DNA from: Treponema sp.
GTDB taxonomy: Bacteria; Spirochaetota; Spirochaetia; Treponematales; Breznakiellaceae
Assembly (NCBI GenBank): GCA_031273405.1
Contig: JAISRW010000158.1
Span: forward strand, 1 to 11,212
Reading direction: 5' to 3'
DNA: 11,212 bases
Shown piece after piece: positions 1 through 7,868 of this stretch (positions within the stretch are counted from its first letter, which is position 1; every line of letters starts with the position of its first letter). A program made the position numbers and the translations under genes. Under the pieces are notes generated by a model. It saw nothing but the letters and a program-made list of their open reading frames with translations. It had not been told where the DNA came from and did not search any database.

Positions 1-798
1 CTTTCCCAGGCCGGGTTTGCGGAACCGCCCAAAACCATTGCCGAATTTGAACGCTGCCTGGAGGCGGTCTCAAAACTGCCGGGGGATATTATTCCCTACG
101 GCGTGGCCACTAAAGACGCTACCGCGGCGAATGATTTTATGCCCTGGCTGTGGACCTTCGGCGGCCGTATATATGACGCGGGTGGCAATGTAACGGTGAA
201 TAGCGCCCAGGGTGTTCAGGCCCTTGCCTGGTACAAAAGTCTGATGGATAAAAAATATATCAGAACCAATATGAGCCGTTTTGATTCCCGCAAGCTTTTT
301 GCCCAGGGCCGCATCGCTTTTTATGACGACGCCATTCTTGCCAAGGGCATCCTCACGGGCAACGGAATTCCCGCGGACCGGCTTTCCCAGCTTGCCCGCC
401 CCATGGTGCGGCCGGTGCTCAAGGCCGGGGATACTTCCCGATCCATGATGTGGGGCCACATGCTGGTGGTATTCGATAAGTCTCCTTCCAAAAGCGATGC
501 GGTGGCCTTTGCGAAACACCTGGTCAGCCAGCCCGTATCCATGCGTTACTTTACCCAGAATGGTATGCCCCCGGTTCTGAAGCCCGTACTTGCCAGTCAG
601 GAGGTACAAAGCGATTTTTGGGTAAGCAACTGGAGTAAAATTACCGCCACCGGAGAATTGGGGGAATTTGATTTGAGCCCCCAGAAAAATCAGCTTACCA
701 CGATCCTCGTGGAAGAACTTCAGGCCTGCCTTATGGGGGATAAAACCCCCCAGCGGGCCGCCGATGATGCCGCATCGCGGCTAAAAACCGTCAGGTAA
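1..798 (+). CDS. ABC sugar transporter solute-binding protein (family 1), C-terminal part, 5' truncated
   Basis: The reading frame is open from the first base to a TAA at 796-798, giving 265 residues of a protein whose N-terminus, including any lipoprotein signal, lies outside the window. It resembles extracellular solute-binding protein family 1, which captures sugars or oligosaccharides outside the membrane and hands them to the permeases. Supporting features are the aromatic segment MPWLWTFGGRIYDAGG near residues 46-61, typical of the ligand cleft, the following NSAQGVQALAWYKSLM helix, a MMWGHMLVVF strand, and a late RYFTQNGMPPVLKPVL segment matching the 'runs out of frame, G-x-P' helix of the family. 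Full-length members have about 410-450 residues, so roughly 150 are missing. Two CUT1 permease genes follow directly. The substrate cannot be read from the sequence. Family assignment is confident; specificity is unknown. Confidence 0.9.
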   Translation, partial: LSQAGFAEPPKTIAEFERCLEAVSKLPGDIIPYGVATKDATAANDFMPWLWTFGGRIYDAGGNVTVNSAQGVQALAWYKSLMDKKYIRTNMSRFDSRKLFAQGRIAFYDDAILAKGILTGNGIPADRLSQLARPMVRPVLKAGDTSRSMMWGHMLVVFDKSPSKSDAVAFAKHLVSQPVSMRYFTQNGMPPVLKPVLASQEVQSDFWVSNWSKITATGELGEFDLSPQKNQLTTILVEELQACLMGDKTPQRAADDAASRLKTVR

Positions 799-818
799 TG
801 TAAAGCTGTTCTTTTACA
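799..818 (+). other. Small hairpin between binding-protein and permease genes
   Basis: TGTAAA at 799-804 pairs with TTTACA at 813-818 around an eight-base loop, starting directly after the stop codon. In many binding-protein operons a hairpin at this point protects the upstream mRNA and helps make more binding protein than permease. That role is inferred; the stem is short and A/T-rich, so it may be chance. Confidence 0.3.
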
Positions 819-855
819 ATTTAAGGTAAAAGAGCGGCGGATGAAGGAGCGGCCC

Positions 856-1749
856 ATGACCGGATTGGAAAAAAGAAAAGGAATCAGCGCCGGACAAACC
901 GGATTTTTGCTGGCCTTGCCGGCAATAGCGGTTTTTTGTGTCATCATCCTCTATCCCTTTATCAATTCCATGGTCATGGGCTTTACCAACAACAGCCTGC
1001 TTTCCCAGGAAACCGCATTTATAGGTTTCGGAAATTACCGGCAGTTGATCACCGATCCCAATTTTTTCGGCGTATTAAAAAATACCGTAGGTTTTGTGAC
1101 AGCCGCCACTTTGCTCCCCTTTGTGACGGGGTTTATCTGGGCGGTTATATTAAACACCAAATTCCGTTTTTCAGAACTGCTCCGGGGAATCACCCTGGTG
1201 AACTGGATCATCCCCGGAGTGGCTATAGGTTTTCTCTGGATGTGGATCTTCCACGGCGAATACGGGGTATTTAACGGGCTTCTGAAATTCTTGGGAATGA
1301 CCAAGGGGAATGTCAACTGGCTTGGCTCCTCAAAAACCGCCATGGCGGCGGTGGTGATTGCCCGGACATGGCAAATGCTGCCCTGGTATATGGCCTTTCT
1401 TTTGGGGGGCCTCCAGGGGATCTCCATGGATCAGCTTGAAGCGGTCAGGATGGACGGCGCGGGGAATCTGCGGGCCTTTTTCTACATCATATTGCCAGAA
1501 ATGAAGGGCATTATCTCCCTGGTTCTTATCCTGGGAACTATCGGCAATCTCCAGCATTTTGATCTTATCTGGGTTATGACCGAGGGGGGGCCGGCCCGGG
1601 CTACCACTACTTTTTCCATTGAAGTGTACCGGAACGCCTTTAAATACTACAACATGGGCTTTGCCGCCGCGGTGGGAACCATCTGGGCGGTTCTATTGTG
1701 CTTTTTTAGTTTTATTTACATACGCCGGGTTCAGGAGGGGGGAGAATGA
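856..1749 (+). CDS. CUT1-type ABC sugar transporter permease, MalF/UgpA-like
   Basis: This 297-residue inner-membrane protein forms half of the translocation channel for the sugar bound by the upstream gene product. Hydrophobic segments lie near residues 15-37, 75-100, 112-132, 160-185, 216-240 and 268-288, consistent with six membrane spans. The cytoplasmic EAA loop that docks the ATPase is clear: EAVRMDGAGNL from residue 195 and LPEMKG from residue 213. The ATG at 856 is preferred because AAGGAG lies six bases before it. An in-frame ATG at 841 has only a weaker purine-rich upstream stretch and would add five residues. The last four bases, ATGA at 1746-1749, overlap the next gene's start, implying coupled translation and a 1:1 heterodimer. 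The sugar carried is not identifiable. Confidence 0.93.
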   Translation: MTGLEKRKGISAGQTGFLLALPAIAVFCVIILYPFINSMVMGFTNNSLLSQETAFIGFGNYRQLITDPNFFGVLKNTVGFVTAATLLPFVTGFIWAVILNTKFRFSELLRGITLVNWIIPGVAIGFLWMWIFHGEYGVFNGLLKFLGMTKGNVNWLGSSKTAMAAVVIARTWQMLPWYMAFLLGGLQGISMDQLEAVRMDGAGNLRAFFYIILPEMKGIISLVLILGTIGNLQHFDLIWVMTEGGPARATTTFSIEVYRNAFKYYNMGFAAAVGTIWAVLLCFFSFIYIRRVQEGGE

Positions 1750-2603
1750 AAAAACGGATCAGCGCCAAACCCCGGTTGTTTTTACCTACCCCGGGGTTCC
1801 GTATTTTCTTTTGGGTCTTTTTGGTTGCAATCGGGGGCTTTGTTTTTTTCCCCCAGTTCTGGATGATCAACACATCGTTTAAGACATCGGCAGATACCTT
1901 CAGGCTCACGGTCTTTTCAAATCCCACGGTGGAAAATTTCAGGAATGTTATATCCAATCCCCGGATATTGACCTATTTAAAAAATTCCCTTTTTGTTTCC
2001 CTGGTCTCGAGTTTTTTCGCCACCTTTGTGTCGGTTTTTGGGGGCTATAGTTTTTCTAAATACCGTTACCGGGGCAGAAAGTCCCTGATGACCCTGGTTA
2101 TGATGAGCCAGGCCTTTCCCCAGGCGATCCTGCTTGTCTCGATTTATCTTATGATGAAACGTTTCGGGCTGCTGGATAATTATCTTTCGATTATTTTGTC
2201 GTATATCACCTTTACCCTGCCGGTGGGGACCTGGACCCTCAAATCCTATTTTGATCAGATCCCCAATTCCCTCATCGAGTCCGCCAGGGTGGACGGGGCC
2301 GGAACGATGACCACTATTTTCCGTATCATCCTGCCCCTGGCAATCCCCGGCATGATCTCTATCGCCATCTACGGTTTTGTCTGGAGCTGGAACGATCTGA
2401 TCTATTCCCTCACCCTGATAACCCAGGGGAATCTCCGCACCCTGGCCCCCGGCCTCCAGCTTACCTATCTGGGAGAATTCCAGAGCAACTGGGGCAATAT
2501 GATGGCCGCCTCCCTCTTCTCGTCGATTCCGGTTACCGTTATGTTTATATTCCTCCAGCGTTACTTCATTTCCGGCCTGACCTCCGGGGCAGTTAAAGGA
2601 TAG
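1746..2603 (+). CDS. CUT1-type ABC sugar transporter permease, MalG/UgpE-like
   Basis: This 285-residue protein is the second channel subunit. It has a short basic N-terminus followed by a long hydrophobic stretch near residues 18-38, then further membrane segments. The EAA loop reads IESARVDGAG from residue 178 and LPLAIPGM from residue 197, the usual form for MalG-type subunits. The tail region with the W-SWNDLIYSL segment and the C-terminal QRYFISGLTSGAVKG motif is very typical of this family. The start overlaps the previous stop (ATGA) and is preceded by AGGAGG at 1733-1738. No ATP-binding protein gene follows: the operon ends at a terminator about 34 bases downstream, so the ATPase must be encoded upstream or elsewhere, as is common in CUT1 systems with a shared ATPase. 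Confidence 0.94.
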   Translation: MKKRISAKPRLFLPTPGFRIFFWVFLVAIGGFVFFPQFWMINTSFKTSADTFRLTVFSNPTVENFRNVISNPRILTYLKNSLFVSLVSSFFATFVSVFGGYSFSKYRYRGRKSLMTLVMMSQAFPQAILLVSIYLMMKRFGLLDNYLSIILSYITFTLPVGTWTLKSYFDQIPNSLIESARVDGAGTMTTIFRIILPLAIPGMISIAIYGFVWSWNDLIYSLTLITQGNLRTLAPGLQLTYLGEFQSNWGNMMAASLFSSIPVTVMFIFLQRYFISGLTSGAVKG

Positions 2604-2636
2604 CCGTCCGGCAACGCGCATAATGGACAACAAATG

Positions 2637-2662
2637 AAAAGCGGGCTTTAGGCCGCTTTTTT
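2637..2662 (+). terminator. Rho-independent terminator of the sugar importer operon
   Basis: AAAAGCGG at 2637-2644 and CCGCTTTT at 2653-2660 form an eight-base-pair stem with an eight-base loop, running into six T residues (2657-2662). It lies 33 bases after the last permease stop. The A-run before the stem gives it some terminator character on the minus strand too, so it could also stop readthrough coming from rpoB. Confidence 0.85.
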
Positions 2663-2665
2663 GGA

Positions 2666-2717
2666 AGCTTTTCCCATCGAACCGGAGATTCGCACTAACC
2701 GAGTTTTGGGAAAAGCT
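2666..2717 (-). repeat. 52-base palindromic repeat, copy 1 (rpoB downstream spacer)
   Basis: AGCTTTTCCCA at 2666-2676 is a perfect inverted repeat of TGGGAAAAGCT at 2707-2717. Read on the minus strand, the whole 52 bases align without gaps to the plus strand at 7251-7302 in the rplJ-rplL spacer, with 42 of 52 identical and 8 of 10 differences being transitions. The internal motif GCGAATCTCCGGTTCGATGG is shared with further elements at 2963-2983 and, in part, 10526-10536. It looks like a small dispersed REP- or MITE-like intergenic element; no coding capacity is seen. Confidence 0.8.
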
Positions 2718-2782
2718 CAGGGCCTTCACAAATTGATGAAAGAATTTCGGCATCAAGCTCCTTTGTGCGCCTGCGAACGGAG

Positions 2783-2845
2783 AACCACGAACCTTCGGTT
2801 CGAAGGTTCGTCAGACCTACGGTCTGCTTCGACTTGGTGGTTTTT
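2783..2845 (+). repeat. Three-way-junction palindrome
   Basis: An outer stem AACCAC (2783-2788) with GTGGTT (2837-2842) encloses two hairpins: CGAACCTTC (2788-2796) with GAAGGTTCG (2802-2810), nine perfect pairs, and CAGACC (2812-2817) with GGTCTG (2821-2826). One base (2788) is claimed by both the outer stem and the first hairpin. Five T residues end the element at 2841-2845, so on the plus strand it could act as a backup terminator. It has the look of a structured intergenic repeat rather than a gene; whether it is transcribed is unknown. Confidence 0.6.
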
Positions 2846-2931
2846 CGTCTTCATTCTCAATTTACGGGGAAGTTTAGGGCTTGCCCCGAGCCTGCCGGTT
2901 ACGGGATGTCCCAGTTCCAATATCCTCCCCT

Positions 2932-3037
2932 AGGAGTTTGTTGCGCTTTGCGCATAAAACCTCACATCGAACTGTAGGTTCGCAACCGCCTGATCGGCGG
3001 TTTTTGAGACTTCATGCGCGAAACGCGGCAAACTCCT
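2932..3037. repeat. 106-base palindromic element just downstream of rpoB
   Basis: The 24-base left arm (2932-2955) and right arm (3014-3037) are inverted copies with 20 of 24 matches, all four differences being transitions. The ends AGGAGTTTG and CAAACTCCT match perfectly. Between them sit a small hairpin (CGAAC 2969-2973 with GTTCG 2978-2982) and a strong one (AACCGCC 2984-2990 with GGCGGTT 2996-3002). The segment at 2963-2983, read on the minus strand, shares 18 of 21 bases with the core of the 52-base repeat. The right end lies only 11 bases beyond the rpoB stop, so rpoB mRNA would carry this structure at its 3' end. Confidence 0.75.
2984..3005 (+). terminator. Terminator-like hairpin inside the palindromic element
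   Basis: AACCGCC (2984-2990), loop TGATC, and GGCGGTT (2996-3002) are followed by T residues up to 3005. Polarity fits plus-strand transcripts, so it would block readthrough from the sugar importer operon into the rpoB antisense strand. On the minus strand no T-run follows, so it is not an obvious rpoB terminator. It may equally be just part of the surrounding repeat. Confidence 0.5.
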
Positions 3038-3048
3038 AACTCCGGGCT

Positions 3049-6000
3049 CTAAAAATTCGAGCCGCTCTTGGCGATCAATTCCTCGTCCCGTTCGGTAAGG
3101 GGAATCTGTTTGTTCTTGTTGTCATAGATGGTGAGGTCCAGCGCCAGGCCGCGCAGTTCCTGTACCAAGACATTGAAGGATTCGGGAATCCCGGCGGTGG
3201 TGGAAGGCTCTCCCTTTACAATGGCCTCGTAGATCTTCGACCGGCCGGTCATGTCGTCGGACTTGATGGTGAGGAGCTCCTGCAGGGTATTGGCGGCGCC
3301 GTAGGCTTCCAGGGCCCAGACCTCCATTTCCCCCAGGCGCTGGCCGCCGAACTGGGCCTTTCCGCCCAAGGGCTGCTGGGTCACCAGGCTGTAGGGGCCC
3401 GTAGACCGGGCGTGCATCTTGTCGTCCACCAGATGGTGAAGCTTGAGGAAGTAAATAATCCCGCAGAAAATGGGATTAACAAAAGGCTCGCCTGTGCGGC
3501 CATCCCTGAGCACGGTCTTGCTGGTTACCGGGAGCCCCGCCTCTTTGAGCTTCTCCTCGATCTGAGCGGTGGAGGGAGACTGAAACACCGGCGCCGAATA
3601 CCATTCGTCCAGGGTGGAACCCGCCCAGCCAAGCTCGGTTTCAAGGAGCTGGCCTATGTTCATACGGGAGGGAACCCCCAGGGGGGTAAGGCAGAGATCC
3701 AGGGGAGTGCCGTCTTCCATATAGGGCATGTCCTCTTCGGGGAGGATCCTGGCGACAACGCCTTTATTGCCGTGGCGGCCGGCCATCTTGTCGCCTTCCC
3801 GAAGCTTGCGCTTGGTGGCGATGAGGACCTTGACCACTTCGTCGACCCCGGGGTTAAGGTCGTCCCCCTCGGCGCGCTTAAGCCGCTGGATGTCGATGAT
3901 GGTCCCTTCGATACCGTGGGGCACCCTGAGGCTCGAATCCCGCACCTCCTTGGCTTTTTCACCAAAGATCGAATTGAGAAGCTTGAATTCCGGCGTAGTT
4001 TCGGTCTCGCTTTTGGGGGTCACCTTGCCGACCAGTATATCCCCTGAACGCACTTTGGCGCCTACCCGGATGATTCCGTCTTCGTCCAGGTTGTCGAGGC
4101 TCTTTTCCGACGTGTTGGGGATATCCCGGATTATCTTTTCCGGCCCCAGTTTGGTCTCCCTCACTTCAATCTGAAATTCCTTGATATGGATGGAGGTGAA
4201 CATATCGTCCTTTACCACCCGTTCTGAAATCAGGATCGAATCTTCGTAGTTGTACCCGTTCCAGGGCATAAATCCCACCAGGATATTCCGGCCCAGGGCA
4301 AGCTCCCCGTTTTTTGTGGCCGGCCCGTCGGCAACCACCTGGCCCGCGGCGATCTTCTCCCCAACTTTGACTATGGGCCGCTGGTTATAGCAGGTGTCCT
4401 GGTTGGTCCGCTGGTATTTCACCAGCTTGTAGGTGTCAAAGCCGTCGGCTGTGGCTTCGGGAATCGCGCTCGAGGCGTCCTCCGGCTTGATGGCAATCTC
4501 CTGGGAAGTAACCCGCACTACGGTCCCGTTCCGCCGGGCCTTGACAAGAACCCCCGAATCATAGGCGCACTTCCCTTCCATGCCCGTACCAACCCTAGGC
4601 GGGTCGGGAAAAACCAGAGGCACCGCCTGGCGTTGCATGTTGCTTCCCATGAGGGCCCGGTTGGCGTCGTCGTGTTCCAGAAAGGGAATGAGCGAAGCGG
4701 ATACCGAAATAATCTGCTTGGGAGACACATCCATGTACTGAATGTCCTCGGGGCCCCGGGTGGTATAATCCCCCTGACGGCGGCAGGAAATTTGATCGTC
4801 CGCGAAAGAACCGTTGGGGGTAAGTTTGGCCGACGCCTGGGCTATATAATAACGGTCCTCGTCCATGGCCGAAAGGTACTCGATCTCTTTGGTCACTACT
4901 CCCTTCACCACCTTGCGATAGGGGGTTTCCAGGAAGCCGTATTCGTTAACCCTGGTATAATTTGCCAGGGACACAATGAGGCCGATATTCGGGCCTTCCG
5001 GTGTTTCAATGGGGCACATGCGGCCGTAGTGGGTATAGTGGACATCCCTGACCTCAAAGCCCGCCCGGTCCCGCGAAAGGCCTCCGGGCCCCAGGGCGTT
5101 AAGCCGCCTCTTGTGGGTCAGCTCCGCCAAGGGGTTCACCTGATCCATAAACTGCGAAAGCTGGCTGGAACCGAAGAATTCCTTGATAACCGCGACTATG
5201 GGCTTTATGGAGATGAGATCCTGGGGCTTAATGGTATCGGTTTCTTTAAGACTCATGCGCTCCCGGGCGATACGGTCCATGCGGCTAAAGGCTGTTTTCA
5301 TGACATTGGCCATGAGCTCGCCCACAGAACGCACCCGCCGGTTCCCCAGGTGGTCAATATCGTCGATGTTTTCGTCGCCTATATACACTTTGATAAGGAA
5401 TTTCATGGTCGCGATGATATCGTCTTTTGTGAGGGTATAATCCTTCTTGACCGACTCATTTTCTGCAATTCTGAGGTCGAATTTCTTGTTCAGTTTATAG
5501 CGCCCTACCCTGCCCAGGTCATAGCGCCGGGGAGTAAAGAATATGCTGTTGAGATCCTTTTCCGCCGCGTCCACGGTGATGGATTCTCCGGGCATGAGGA
5601 CCGAGTAAACCGCCGAGAGAGCGTCTTCCCTGGAGGGTTCGTCCCGGTTGGGATCTTCCTTGACGAATTTGATCTCCTCCCGTTCAAAGCAATTGAGAAG
5701 CATGGGTGAATTGAGGGAACCATCGGCCTCAAAATCGATGACCTCCACCGATTTGACGCTGTTGGCGAGAAGCTCGTCCACATCATGGGGATGAAGCTTG
5801 TCGCCGGCGCGGTAGAGCTTTTTCTTGCCCTCCCTGGAATTCTCATCCGGCGTGGAGACCCATACGGCCTTAGCCAGCACGCGGCCCGAGAATTTTTCAC
5901 GGGTCTCCCTGTCGTCCTCAACCTCCAAGACCTGGATTTTATAGAAAGAACGGATGATCTCTTCCCGGTTCTCGTAGCCCAGGGCCCGGAGGAAAATGGT

Positions 6001-6597
6001 CCCCAGGATGCGCTTTTTCCGGTCAATCTTGGCGTAGATAAGCTCTTTTTTCTGGTCGATTTCGAATTCCAGCCAGCTTCCGCGGTAGGGAATGATCCTG
6101 GACGAAAAGATGCCTTTCTCGTGGCTGAAAACAACGCCCGGGGACCGGTGGATCTGGGAAACCACAACCCGTTCCGCACCGTTGATGATAAAGGTCCCCC
6201 TCTCGCTCATGATGGGAATATCTCCCATATAGATGTCTTTCTGGCGTATTTCGCCGGTTTGCTGGAAGATAAGATTTATCCTGGCTTTGAGAGGAACCGA
6301 ATAGGTCAGCCCTTTCTGCTTACATTCCTGTTCGGTGAGCTTTATGCTTTCCTCATCCAAAGTATAATATTCATACTCCAATATCATATCCCCGTTGGGA
6401 CTTTCGATAGGGAAGGATAACTTGAACACTTCTTCCAGACCCTGGAGATCCGGTTTTTGCTTTTTCCTGAGCTTTTCCCGCTGAAGGAAACGCTCATAAG
6501 AACAGAGCTGAATATCGATGAGATCCGGCAGATCCATCACATCCTGGATATCCTTACCAATATACGTCCGTTTGGCGACAGTTTTTACTTTTGCCAT
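3049..6597 (-). CDS. rpoB: DNA-directed RNA polymerase subunit beta
   Basis: This 1182-residue protein is the beta subunit of RNA polymerase and forms one jaw of the DNA channel, the active-centre wall and the rifamycin pocket. Family landmarks in order: an N-terminal protrusion with [15 protein letters not shown], the Rif region beginning [16 protein letters not shown] at residue 474 and continuing [20 protein letters not shown], then [28 protein letters not shown], the active-centre motif [10 protein letters not shown] at residues 937-946, and the C-terminal clamp segment [20 protein letters not shown]. Residue 500 is Asn (codon at 5098-5100) where E. coli has Ser531, a state linked to natural rifampicin resistance in treponemes. 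The start follows AGGGGG five bases upstream. Length and motifs are complete. Unusually, rpoC does not follow; a repeat-rich spacer and a convergent transporter operon do. Confidence 0.99.
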   Translation of the reverse strand: MAKVKTVAKRTYIGKDIQDVMDLPDLIDIQLCSYERFLQREKLRKKQKPDLQGLEEVFKLSFPIESPNGDMILEYEYYTLDEESIKLTEQECKQKGLTYSVPLKARINLIFQQTGEIRQKDIYMGDIPIMSERGTFIINGAERVVVSQIHRSPGVVFSHEKGIFSSRIIPYRGSWLEFEIDQKKELIYAKIDRKKRILGTIFLRALGYENREEIIRSFYKIQVLEVEDDRETREKFSGRVLAKAVWVSTPDENSREGKKKLYRAGDKLHPHDVDELLANSVKSVEVIDFEADGSLNSPMLLNCFEREEIKFVKEDPNRDEPSREDALSAVYSVLMPGESITVDAAEKDLNSIFFTPRRYDLGRVGRYKLNKKFDLRIAENESVKKDYTLTKDDIIATMKFLIKVYIGDENIDDIDHLGNRRVRSVGELMANVMKTAFSRMDRIARERMSLKETDTIKPQDLISIKPIVAVIKEFFGSSQLSQFMDQVNPLAELTHKRRLNALGPGGLSRDRAGFEVRDVHYTHYGRMCPIETPEGPNIGLIVSLANYTRVNEYGFLETPYRKVVKGVVTKEIEYLSAMDEDRYYIAQASAKLTPNGSFADDQISCRRQGDYTTRGPEDIQYMDVSPKQIISVSASLIPFLEHDDANRALMGSNMQRQAVPLVFPDPPRVGTGMEGKCAYDSGVLVKARRNGTVVRVTSQEIAIKPEDASSAIPEATADGFDTYKLVKYQRTNQDTCYNQRPIVKVGEKIAAGQVVADGPATKNGELALGRNILVGFMPWNGYNYEDSILISERVVKDDMFTSIHIKEFQIEVRETKLGPEKIIRDIPNTSEKSLDNLDEDGIIRVGAKVRSGDILVGKVTPKSETETTPEFKLLNSIFGEKAKEVRDSSLRVPHGIEGTIIDIQRLKRAEGDDLNPGVDEVVKVLIATKRKLREGDKMAGRHGNKGVVARILPEEDMPYMEDGTPLDLCLTPLGVPSRMNIGQLLETELGWAGSTLDEWYSAPVFQSPSTAQIEEKLKEAGLPVTSKTVLRDGRTGEPFVNPIFCGIIYFLKLHHLVDDKMHARSTGPYSLVTQQPLGGKAQFGGQRLGEMEVWALEAYGAANTLQELLTIKSDDMTGRSKIYEAIVKGEPSTTAGIPESFNVLVQELRGLALDLTIYDNKNKQIPLTERDEELIAKSGSNF

Positions 6598-6645
6598 TCC
6601 TTCCCCCTGGTATTTTTCCCGATATATTTTGAAATTACGAAAGGC

Positions 6646-6691
6646 TTCCGGCCGGGACCGGAAACCCCATCCCGGCCTTGAAGGGCCGGGA
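6646..6691 (-). promoter_or_regulatory. Paired hairpins in the rplL-rpoB spacer
   Basis: The 128-base rplL-rpoB spacer contains two GC-rich stems: TCCCGGCC (6670-6677) with GGCCGGGA (6684-6691), eight perfect pairs with a six-base loop, and TTCCGG (6646-6651) with CCGGAA (6658-6663). Neither is followed by a T-run on the minus strand. In E. coli this spacer holds an attenuator and an RNase III site that set beta levels below those of L12. A similar processing or partial-termination role here is inferred from position and structure only. Confidence 0.45.
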
Positions 6692-6725
6692 CTTATGAGA
6701 AAAACAAACTGTTAATTCTGCGAAT

Positions 6726-7118
6726 TTACAGAATTTCAACCGTACCGCCGGCGGCAGTGATTGTTTCTTTGATTTTCGCGGACTCATCCTTGGAGATATT
6801 CTCCTTGAGGGGCTTGGGAGCCCCTTCCACGAGGTCTTTGGCTTCTTTGAGGCCCAGGCCGGTAACGGCCCGAACTTCCTTGATGACCGCAATCTTTTTA
6901 GATGCGTCAAAGGCCTTGAGAATAACCGTGAATTCCGTCTGTTCCTCCGCGGCTTCCGCGGGAGCGGCCCCGGCGGGGGCGGCTCCCGCAGCGGCAATCG
7001 CTACAGGGGCGGCGGCGGAAACACCGAATTTCTCTTCCATGGCCTTAACCAGTTCCGAAACCTCCAGAACCGTCATGGAAGCAATCGCTTCTAAAATCTC
7101 TTCTTTTGTGGCTGCCAT
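6726..7118 (-). CDS. rplL: 50S ribosomal protein L7/L12
   Basis: This 130-residue protein is the flexible stalk protein, present in multiple dimers bound to L10, that recruits elongation factors to the ribosome. The N-terminal dimerisation domain spans about residues 1-33 ([21 protein letters not shown]). An Ala/Gly/Pro hinge follows at about 34-57. The C-terminal factor-binding domain starts at [15 protein letters not shown] and contains the conserved [20 protein letters not shown] and [13 protein letters not shown] segments. Length is normal. GAGGAG lies eight bases before the ATG. It sits between rplJ and rpoB, the classical order. The 198-base gap separating it from rplJ is longer than the other gaps in the cluster and carries a dispersed palindromic repeat. 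Confidence 0.98.
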   Translation of the reverse strand: MAATKEEILEAIASMTVLEVSELVKAMEEKFGVSAAAPVAIAAAGAAPAGAAPAEAAEEQTEFTVILKAFDASKKIAVIKEVRAVTGLGLKEAKDLVEGAPKPLKENISKDESAKIKETITAAGGTVEIL

Positions 7119-7202
7119 ATTATCTTCTCCTCAATAAATTTACGCGGACCATACGAAACGCGCCGGGACATGCCCGTTAAAACCCGACAGAACAGCAGCG
7201 GC

Positions 7203-7216
7203 GGAACCTTGGTTCC
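7203..7216 (-). other. Short hairpin in the rplJ-rplL spacer
   Basis: GGAACC (7203-7208) and GGTTCC (7211-7216) form a near-perfect palindrome with a two-base centre, between the 52-base repeat and rplL. The stretch immediately upstream on the minus strand is T-rich (AATTTTTGG). Function is unknown; it may contribute to mRNA processing between the L10 and L12 coding regions. Confidence 0.35.
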
Positions 7217-7250
7217 CAAAGCCTGAAGGGCCTGTAAATCCAAAAATTAG

Positions 7251-7302
7251 AACGTTTCCCAAACCCCGGTTAGCGCGAACCTCCGGTTTGACGGGAAAGA
7301 CT
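7251..7302 (+). repeat. 52-base palindromic repeat, copy 2 (rplJ-rplL spacer)
   Basis: This aligns end to end with the minus strand of 2666-2717 (42 of 52 identical). It can fold by pairing TTTCCC (7255-7260) with GGGAAA (7293-7298) and AAACC (7261-7265) with GGTTT (7285-7289), so the rplJL transcript would carry a long hairpin 14 bases after the rplJ stop. It lies in the opposite orientation to copy 1. Presence inside an essential ribosomal operon suggests it is tolerated or has been adopted as an mRNA structure. Confidence 0.75.
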
Positions 7303-7316
7303 CAGTAGGTGCAAAA

Positions 7317-7865
7317 TTACGCCCCGCCGCCTTCGGCCTTCTTGTCGGCGATGGCTTTAACGGTACGCACCAGCCGGGCGGGGATATCGTTGAGGGCCGC
7401 CGCCAGGTTCCGGGCGGGACCGTTCATTACCGACATAAGCATGGAAATAAGCTCCAGCCTGCCGGGGAGCCGGGAAAAAGCCGCTACCTGCCCGGCGTCA
7501 TAAACCGCATGCCCCAAAAGCCCCCCCTTAACACGGAGGGCCGGAACCTCTCTCGCAAAGTCCAGGAGAATCTTGGCGACCTCGTTGGCATCCTTGGGGC
7601 TTATGGTCACCGCCGTGGGGCCTGTCAGATAGCCTGACACATCCGGGGCGGAGAGCTGTTCAAAGGCAATCCGGGCAAAGTTATTTTTGACAACCTTAAA
7701 GCGCGCGTCTTTGTCCCGAAGCCGCCTGCGGAGAGCGGTAATCTGCTCTACCGTAAGACCCCGGTAATCGGCAAAAATAAAGTCGGCTGAACTCTTGAAG
7801 TTTTCTTTGAGCTCATCAATAGCCTGGGTTTTAGAGTCTTGTATTTTTTTCGCTACAATAGCCAT
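7317..7865 (-). CDS. rplJ: 50S ribosomal protein L10
   Basis: This 182-residue protein anchors the L7/L12 dimers to 23S rRNA at the base of the stalk. The N-terminal rRNA-binding domain is recognisable from FADYRGLTVEQITALRRRLR, followed by KVVKNNFARIA and the GPTAVTISPKDANEVAKIL segment. The C-terminal helix that carries L12 dimers runs to a small-residue tail (KKAEGGGA). Its ATG lies three bases after the rplA stop, and its ribosome-binding site AGGAGG is inside the last codons of rplA, so the two are translationally coupled. In E. coli a long leader upstream of rplJ mediates L10 feedback; there is no space for it here, so any L10-dependent control must act elsewhere. Confidence 0.98.
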   Translation of the reverse strand: MAIVAKKIQDSKTQAIDELKENFKSSADFIFADYRGLTVEQITALRRRLRDKDARFKVVKNNFARIAFEQLSAPDVSGYLTGPTAVTISPKDANEVAKILLDFAREVPALRVKGGLLGHAVYDAGQVAAFSRLPGRLELISMLMSVMNGPARNLAAALNDIPARLVRTVKAIADKKAEGGGA

Positions 7866-7868
7866 AGT

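Noticed and set aside
841..855. Earlier ATG for the first permease
   Set aside because: It is in frame but has a weaker purine-rich upstream stretch, while AAGGAG is correctly spaced for the ATG at 856. It cannot be fully excluded.
1977..2756. Minus-strand open frame opposite the second permease
   Set aside because: The permease frame has clear family motifs on the plus strand. The antisense frame is Gly/His/Gln-rich and runs on into repeats, and it does not resemble rpoC.
4633..5709. Long plus-strand open frame (358 codons) opposite rpoB
   Set aside because: It lies entirely inside rpoB on the other strand, has composition typical of antisense shadow frames, and matches no family I know.
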